Source: an uncultured Mediterraneibacter sp. (lineage in GTDB: Bacteria > Bacillota > Clostridia > Lachnospirales > Lachnospiraceae). From it: a stretch of DNA of 64,000 nt. The stretch lies in assembly GCA_944377745.1 (NCBI GenBank), contig CALWFV010000006.1:59115-123114 (forward strand). Reading direction: 5' to 3'. Below, piece by piece: positions 59,490 to 64,000 of the stretch (its first letter is position 1; the number at the start of each line of letters is the position of its first letter). A program made the translations under genes and the position numbers. The notes beneath the pieces were generated by a model. The model had not been told where the DNA came from and ran no database searches. It worked only from the letters and a program-made list of their open reading frames with translations.

Positions 59490-60384
59490 TTAATTTTGAT
59501 GCTCCCTCTTTATGTTCCAGTGCAGACAATTTCTTTTTCTCTTCCCTCGTCACCCTCTGTTTCTTTTTCCTGGGCTTAAACTTCAATTCGTCCGCCTTGT
59601 ATTCGCGAATCTCCTTCTCGTCATTCTCCAGATTCACCACAACCTTGACCTGTCTGCGCAGAACACTCAGCGAGTGGACTACGCCCGTCAGTCCATCTTT
59701 TGTGGTCACTGTATCACCAACCGAGGGAAGCTGACTGTTGAGCACCTCGTATGTCTCTTCCTCATTGGTCAGACAGCACATCAGCCGTCCACATACCCCT
59801 GAGATCTTAGATGGATTCAGGGAAAGATTCTGTTCCTTTGCCATCTTGATTGACACTGCTGCGAACTCAGTCAGATACGTGCTGCAGCACAGAGGTCTTC
59901 CGCATATACCTATCCCTCCTTTTATCTTCGTCTCATCACGTACTCCGATCTGGCGCAGTTCGATTCTGGTTCGGAATACTGCGGCCAGATCTTTGACCAG
60001 TTCACGAAAATCGATCCTGCCGTCTGCTGTAAAGTAAAACAGGACTTTGTTGTTATCAAAGGTATATTCGGCATCGATCAGTTTCATCTCAAGACCGTGC
60101 TTTATGATCTTTTCCTTACAGATCTTAAATGCCTCTTTCTCCTTCTGATGGTTCTTTTCCACTGTTTTCCTATCCTGTTCTGTGGCCATCCGGATCACCG
60201 GTTTCAGCGGCTGCACAACCTCTTCGTCTTTAACATCCCGAGGGTCGCTTACAACACGCCCGTATTCGACGCCCCGCGCGGTCTCCACAATGACATGATC
60301 TCCGCGTTTTATACTGAATTTTCCCGGAGCGAAGAAGTAGATCTTCCCCGCTGTCCGGAATCTGACACCGATTACTTTTGTCAT
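59479..60384 (-). CDS. ricT: RicT (YaaT/PSP1-type) regulatory complex subunit
   Basis: A 301-residue protein. PSP1 C-terminal domain (about 60-145, EKIIKHGLEMKLIDAEYTFDNNKVLFYFTADGRIDFRELVKD) and two Cys-rich motifs, GICGRPLCCSTYLTEF and SGVCGRLMCCLTNEEETY, probable Fe-S ligands. In Bacillus RicT with RicA/RicF promotes RNase Y processing and sporulation phosphorelay. The C-terminus is a Lys-rich tail. Fits the conserved holB-ricT order. Confidence 0.94.
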   Translation of the reverse strand: MTKVIGVRFRTAGKIYFFAPGKFSIKRGDHVIVETARGVEYGRVVSDPRDVKDEEVVQPLKPVIRMATEQDRKTVEKNHQKEKEAFKICKEKIIKHGLEMKLIDAEYTFDNNKVLFYFTADGRIDFRELVKDLAAVFRTRIELRQIGVRDETKIKGGIGICGRPLCCSTYLTEFAAVSIKMAKEQNLSLNPSKISGVCGRLMCCLTNEEETYEVLNSQLPSVGDTVTTKDGLTGVVHSLSVLRRQVKVVVNLENDEKEIREYKADELKFKPRKKKQRVTREEKKKLSALEHKEGASKLNDK

Positions 60385-60388
60385 CCTG

Positions 60389-61384
60389 TCAATTCTCCTT
60401 TATCGTTAATAAAAGCAGTTCCATAGTAAGTTCAAGATTTACATTTGCTTTTATCCTGGCCTTTGCCTTCTCAAGTCCATCCAGGATATTCTCTATCCCC
60501 TCGTAAGAGCTCTTGCTCGCACGTTCCTTAATGTATCTGAGCTGATCAGAGAATACCACTCTGTCCACACTTTTTGTTGCCTTATAGATCAGGACGTCCC
60601 TGTACCAGATTGCGATGATATCCAGATAATCATTGATCTCCAGCTTATAAGTCATGCATTTCTTCACCGCCTCCATCAGCTCAGAGACATCCATCTCGTC
60701 AATATTTCTGAGAAGATGAACCGCCTCTTCCTTGATCTCATTAAAATAATCCGAGGTGGCGAGCAAAATGGCTTTTCCCATATTTCCCTGAGCAAACGCA
60801 ACACAAACATCCGCCTTGTAGTCCGGGACCTCCATCTGCTCCATGAGATACTTTTTCACAAGCTGATCCTTGATATTTCTCAGCTTCATCATAACGCATC
60901 TTGAGCGTATCGTTGGAAGCAGCGTCTCCGCGTTCTCTGTGAGCAGCATGATCACAGCGTACTCCGGAGGCTCCTCGATCGTTTTAAGGAGGGCGTTCTG
61001 GGCCTGAACACTCATCATATCCGCATCCGGGATAATATATATCTTATATTTGCTGCTGTAAGGTTTTATAACAATATCATTATTTACCTGCTCTCTGATA
61101 TCATCTACGCTGATCGTATTCGGTTTCTCATGGGTTACCCTGATAATATCCGGATGGTTCCCACTTACAGCCTGCTTACATGACTGACATTTCCCGCATG
61201 CATCGCCGTCTTCCTGCCTGTTCTGACACTGCAGGCTCATGGAAAAAAGGCTGGCCAGCATTTTCTTTCCAGATCCTCTTTCCCCGTTCAGGATATATGC
61301 ATGAGAAACAGCATCCGCACTCACAGCGCTCTCGATATATTTGATTATATTTTTATGCCCTACTACATCTTTAAACCTATTCAT
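60389..61384 (-). CDS. holB: DNA polymerase III delta' subunit
   Basis: A 331-residue clamp-loader subunit. AAA+ fold: GERGSGKKMLASLFSMS (P-loop) near residue 33, Zn-finger Cys DACGKCQSCKQ, YIIPDADMMSVQAQNALLKTIEEPPEYAVIMLLTENAETLLPTIRSRC near 115-160. Start at 61384 chosen for AGGTG spacing; GTG three codons earlier is possible. It is four bases from ricT. Confidence 0.94.
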   Translation of the reverse strand: MNRFKDVVGHKNIIKYIESAVSADAVSHAYILNGERGSGKKMLASLFSMSLQCQNRQEDGDACGKCQSCKQAVSGNHPDIIRVTHEKPNTISVDDIREQVNNDIVIKPYSSKYKIYIIPDADMMSVQAQNALLKTIEEPPEYAVIMLLTENAETLLPTIRSRCVMMKLRNIKDQLVKKYLMEQMEVPDYKADVCVAFAQGNMGKAILLATSDYFNEIKEEAVHLLRNIDEMDVSELMEAVKKCMTYKLEINDYLDIIAIWYRDVLIYKATKSVDRVVFSDQLRYIKERASKSSYEGIENILDGLEKAKARIKANVNLELTMELLLLTIKEN

Positions 61385-61451
61385 ACTTTTCACCTGCCGT
61401 GCATATTATTGATAATGCTGTTTATTTAGTATAACACAATCCGAACCTGAG

Positions 61452-62039
61452 TCATACCCCTAAATCTTCAATATACGCTCCAATCTCTTCCATACACTCC
61501 TCTAGATTTATGTTCTCGAAACGTTTGGTAATTCCAGCTTTTCTCAGGCTTTCCTCTGAAAAGTCTTCCTCGTCCGCAAGAAACCGTCTGCACATCTCCG
61601 AATATTTCGGCTGACTCTGCTCTTTTTCTCTCTTCAGTGCCCTGGCGAGACGAAGCCCATCTTCTGTTTCAATATAAATCGGAACAATACTATTTTCCCC
61701 ATAATATTCTTTCAGCGCCTGGCAGGATACCAGTGTCCCGATCACAAGATAATCATAGCAGGAAAGGTCTATCTGTCCGTCATCCGCAGTAAAGTATGTC
61801 CACACACCGCACTTTGTGTCGTAGGAGCGTGCTTCTATGATTCTGCCCTCTCTCTCCATTTCATCATAAGTTTCTCTGTCAACGAAAAAATATTCCACAC
61901 CATTTTTTTCATTCCCTCGAATAGGTCTCGTCGTATATGGAACAACCGTGTGAATCTGAGGATATTTTTCCTTCAGTTTTTTGTATATGGTATCTTTTCC
62001 CGAAGAGCTCTTCCCCATCAGGCAGAATATTTTCCTCAT
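61452..62039 (-). CDS. Guanylate kinase-like protein
   Basis: A 195-residue P-loop kinase. Walker A FCLMGKSSSGKDTIYKKL at the start, then TVVPYTTRPIRGNEKNGVEYFF, which is the GMP-binding pattern of guanylate kinases. The C-terminal lid is unusual (REKEQSQPKYSEMCRRFLADEEDFSEE). It takes the position where Bacillus has tmk before holB. It overlaps the decarboxylase gene by 131 bases. Nucleotide specificity is not certain. Confidence 0.85.
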   Translation of the reverse strand: MRKIFCLMGKSSSGKDTIYKKLKEKYPQIHTVVPYTTRPIRGNEKNGVEYFFVDRETYDEMEREGRIIEARSYDTKCGVWTYFTADDGQIDLSCYDYLVIGTLVSCQALKEYYGENSIVPIYIETEDGLRLARALKREKEQSQPKYSEMCRRFLADEEDFSEESLRKAGITKRFENINLEECMEEIGAYIEDLGV

Positions 62040-63504
62040 TTTTCATCACCTCTGTCTTTCCTTGTATCCTGGTCCCCTCTATGGTAAACCCCTTCTTTGC
62101 ATATGCCTCGATCTGTGCCACTGTATCGCGTCCGATCTTCTCGCCCGGAACGATAAGCGGTATTCCCGGAGGATAAAGATAGACGAATTCCATCGCAATT
62201 CGCCCCGCCGCATCCTCCCAGGGAACTATCTCAGTTTCCATTCCGGAAGACCGGAGCAGTTCAGCTTCCCAGCTCGTACATATTATTTCCTGCTTCTTAG
62301 CCATGGAGTCACCGGATCCAATTTCTCCGCCATTCTTCTCCAGTTCTCCGTCGAGCTCCATCACGGCATTCACAAAGTGTCTCAGTCCGGCTTCTGTATC
62401 TCCCGGGCCGGTCATTGCTACAATGTAAGACCCGGCTGCCATTTCAGGCTGTATATGATATTCCCTGATCAGTACCTGATAAAGTTCTCTTCCTCCGAAT
62501 GCCGGAAGTCCTTTTATTACCTCATTCTTTTCCTTACATCTTCTGATAAGGTCTTTCCCGGAAATCACGATCTTAGACCTGTCATATTGTCCCTGTTCCG
62601 GATCTCCGCTTTCTATGAGTCTAAGTTTCTTCAGGCCAGCCAGTTCAGCTCTTGTCTTTTTCAGAAGGCCGACATAATTCTTAAACAGTTCCTCGCCTCT
62701 CTCCATTACCATTCGAATGCATTCATCCATAGATGTCATCAGGATATAGGAAGGGCTGCTGGTCTGTATCATATGAAGATATCGCCGGATATTCTCTCTG
62801 TCCGCTTTCTGTCCGTTTATATGAAGTAATGCCGTCTGTGTCAGGGAAGGCATTGTTTTATGAAGACTGTGAATTACAATATCCGCACCTTTCATATTGG
62901 AATTCTCCGGAAAATAAGGATGAAAACCAAAATGTGCTCCATGTGCTTCATCTACGATCAGAGTAATATTCTTTCTGTGTACGATCTGTGCAATCCTCTC
63001 GACGTCGGAGACAACTCCATCATAAGTAGGGGATGTAATTACTACGGCCTGGATTTCCGGATTTTGTTCCAGTATGCTTTCCACATCTTCCGGAAGGATT
63101 TCTCCATTCAGTTCCGTTTCCGGATCAAACTTAGGATAAACATAAAGCGGATGAAGTTCCCCCATATATACAGCATTATAAACTGATTTGTGACAGTTTC
63201 TTGCCATCAGTATCCTTCCGTGTCTTGGCACAGATCCCAGTACGGCACTCAGAAGTCCTGCAGTGCTTCCATTTATCAGAAAATGTGTTTCTTCTGCATG
63301 ATAAATAGAAGCAGCACGGCTCTGCGCCTCCAGCAGAATCCCCGATGCATGGTGGAGGTCATCAAACCCTTCTATCTCCGTAATATCAAAAGCATAGGGC
63401 AGAATTCCTCCCGTTATATCCCTGTTCCTTTTATGTCCGGGCATGTGCAGGGGATAAAAATCCGATTTTGAATATTTCATAAGTTTATCATATAAATATT
63501 CCAT
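61909..63504 (-). CDS. Orn/Lys/Arg decarboxylase-family PLP enzyme (YaaO-like)
   Basis: About 531 residues. Fold-type I PLP: FYPLHMPGHKRN, THFLINGSTAGLLSAVLG, TSPTYDGVVSDVERIAQIVH, IVDEAHGAHFGFHPYFP and PLP-Lys in IHSLHKTMPSLTQTALLH. The large C-terminal domain has FVYLYPPGIPLIVPGEKIG. Substrate (lysine, ornithine or arginine) unresolved. Start 63504 after GTGGAGAG. Its last 44 codons run out of frame over the guanylate-kinase-like gene, giving an odd tail FGKRYHIQKTEGKISSDSHG. Confidence 0.88.
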   Translation of the reverse strand: MEYLYDKLMKYSKSDFYPLHMPGHKRNRDITGGILPYAFDITEIEGFDDLHHASGILLEAQSRAASIYHAEETHFLINGSTAGLLSAVLGSVPRHGRILMARNCHKSVYNAVYMGELHPLYVYPKFDPETELNGEILPEDVESILEQNPEIQAVVITSPTYDGVVSDVERIAQIVHRKNITLIVDEAHGAHFGFHPYFPENSNMKGADIVIHSLHKTMPSLTQTALLHINGQKADRENIRRYLHMIQTSSPSYILMTSMDECIRMVMERGEELFKNYVGLLKKTRAELAGLKKLRLIESGDPEQGQYDRSKIVISGKDLIRRCKEKNEVIKGLPAFGGRELYQVLIREYHIQPEMAAGSYIVAMTGPGDTEAGLRHFVNAVMELDGELEKNGGEIGSGDSMAKKQEIICTSWEAELLRSSGMETEIVPWEDAAGRIAMEFVYLYPPGIPLIVPGEKIGRDTVAQIEAYAKKGFTIEGTRIQGKTEVMKNEENILPDGEELFGKRYHIQKTEGKISSDSHGCSIYDETYSRE

Positions 63505-63634
63505 AAAACTCTCCACAGCTTCCAATCTTAACACATATTTTATATTTCCATCACACTTTACTTACAATTACACGCTATATTAAATATATCAAAGCTGAAG
63601 GGCTTTTCAATATATATTTTCCTCTTTTCTCAGC

Positions 63635-63656
63635 CGGTGACAAAGCGTCCCGGCTT
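63635..63656 (+). terminator. Terminator-like hairpin
   Basis: AGCCGG-TGAC / GTCCCGGCT followed by TTTTTC on the plus strand, with no known plus-strand gene upstream. Could end a small RNA or be a leftover structure. Confidence 0.35.
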
Positions 63657-63684
63657 TTTCTTTGCTCTTTTTTATATAAGAAAA

Positions 63685-63706
63685 AAGCCGGAGAACTTCT
63701 CCGGCT
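63685..63706 (-). terminator. Terminator of the tRNA operon
   Basis: AGCCGGAGAA/TTCTCCGGCT hairpin; on the minus strand it follows tRNA-Lys and runs into TTTTTTCTT. Confidence 0.85.
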
Positions 63707-63713
63707 CTGTAGA

Positions 63714-63786
63714 TGAGCGTGCGGGGATTCGAACCCCGGACAACTTGATTAAAAGTCAAGTGCTCTACCACCTGAGCTACACGCCC
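63714..63786 (-). tRNA. tRNA-Lys (anticodon UUU)
   Basis: A 73-nt cloverleaf. Acceptor GGGCGTG/CACGCTC, D arm TAGCTCAGGTGGTAGAGC, anticodon loop GACTTTTAATC with anticodon TTT, T arm GGGGTTCGAATCCCC, discriminator A. No encoded CCA. Last gene of the minus-strand tRNA group. Confidence 0.95.
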
Positions 63787-63832
63787 TTATTCAGTTAGTA
63801 TTCCCTGCAAACTGTTTTTTAGCAGAGAAAAA

Positions 63833-63905
<73 letters not shown>

Positions 63906-63932
63906 ATTCAACACGTAAAGCTTACGTGTAAG

Positions 63933-64000
63933 TTGCGGGAGCAGGATTTGAACCTGCGACCTTCGGGTTATGAGCCCGACGAGCTTCCAGACTGCTCCAC
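63933..64000 (-). tRNA. Initiator tRNA-Met (CAU), 5' end beyond window
   Basis: Shows GGAGCAGTCTGGAAGCTCG, anticodon arm CGGGCTCATAACCCG with three consecutive G-C pairs (the initiator hallmark), and T arm GCAGGTTCAAATCCTGC. The 5' acceptor strand is cut by the window end. A small palindrome ACACGTAA/TTACGTGT separates it from tRNA-Phe. Confidence 0.9.

Overview
The window looks like a chromosome segment of an anaerobic, spore-forming Firmicute, most likely Lachnospiraceae (gut Clostridia). The evidence is the set of genes: spmA/spmB, a yaaO-like/holB/ricT/rsmI housekeeping block, LplB/LplC-type sugar ABC systems, NiaR-controlled de novo NAD synthesis, ECF-type vitamin S components, AGGAGG-type ribosome sites and mid-range GC. 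No rRNA genes or CRISPR arrays were seen. Genus is not claimed.

Layout. 1-452: a very long imperfect palindrome. 453-4519: coaBC, an ECF S component and coaX (coenzyme A supply), then an MFS transporter. 4684-7407: a helical-bundle protein, a DEDDh exonuclease and an AraC regulator. 7409-22093: two carbohydrate loci. One has a binding protein, two permeases, an ADP-ribosylglycohydrolase-fold protein, a circularly permuted GH3 glucosidase and a decayed GH31 gene. The other has LplB/LplC-type permeases, a binding protein and a GH32 fructan/sucrose hydrolase under a divergent LacI repressor with a clear operator array. 22142-23414: remnant of an older mobile element (HTH, Zn-ribbon and Uma2 genes).

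23682-32742: a 9.0-kb integrative element bounded by 36-bp direct repeats. It has a Tn916-like tyrosine integrase, an excisionase-like protein, a DnaB-type helicase, a replisome-organiser protein, a sigma factor, an XRE repressor, a ribbon-helix-helix protein and a type I toxin/antisense RNA pair. It has no relaxase and no virion genes, so it resembles a phage satellite or small integrative element. It sits inside the leader RNA of queT (preQ1 ECF transporter). Its right end carries its own promoter and the 5' part of a queT-type riboswitch, so insertion rebuilds a complete leader in front of queT and leaves the original promoter and aptamer orphaned at the left end. This is the most interesting feature in the window.

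33361-42577: a compact operon of HisC-like aminotransferase, MFS carrier, M20 amidohydrolase, D-2-hydroxyacid dehydrogenase and an Opu-type betaine/choline ABC transporter, with an Lrp regulator and a second M20 hydrolase upstream. 42593-46194: a membrane-anchored propeller protein and a methyltransferase. 46381-49971: nadABC-niaR. 50163-57809: NYN/OST-HTH protein, YfcE phosphodiesterase, aldo/keto reductase, orphan AbiEi-like protein, spmA, a DUF885 lipoprotein, spmB and a degenerate MalK-like ATPase. 57870-63504: rsmI, trmN6, ricT, holB, a guanylate-kinase-like gene and an Orn/Lys/Arg decarboxylase-family gene, a conserved Firmicutes block. 63714-64000: tRNA-Lys, tRNA-Phe and a partial initiator tRNA-Met. 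Apart from queT, the exonuclease/AraC pair, lacI, spmB and a few others, most genes lie on the minus strand.
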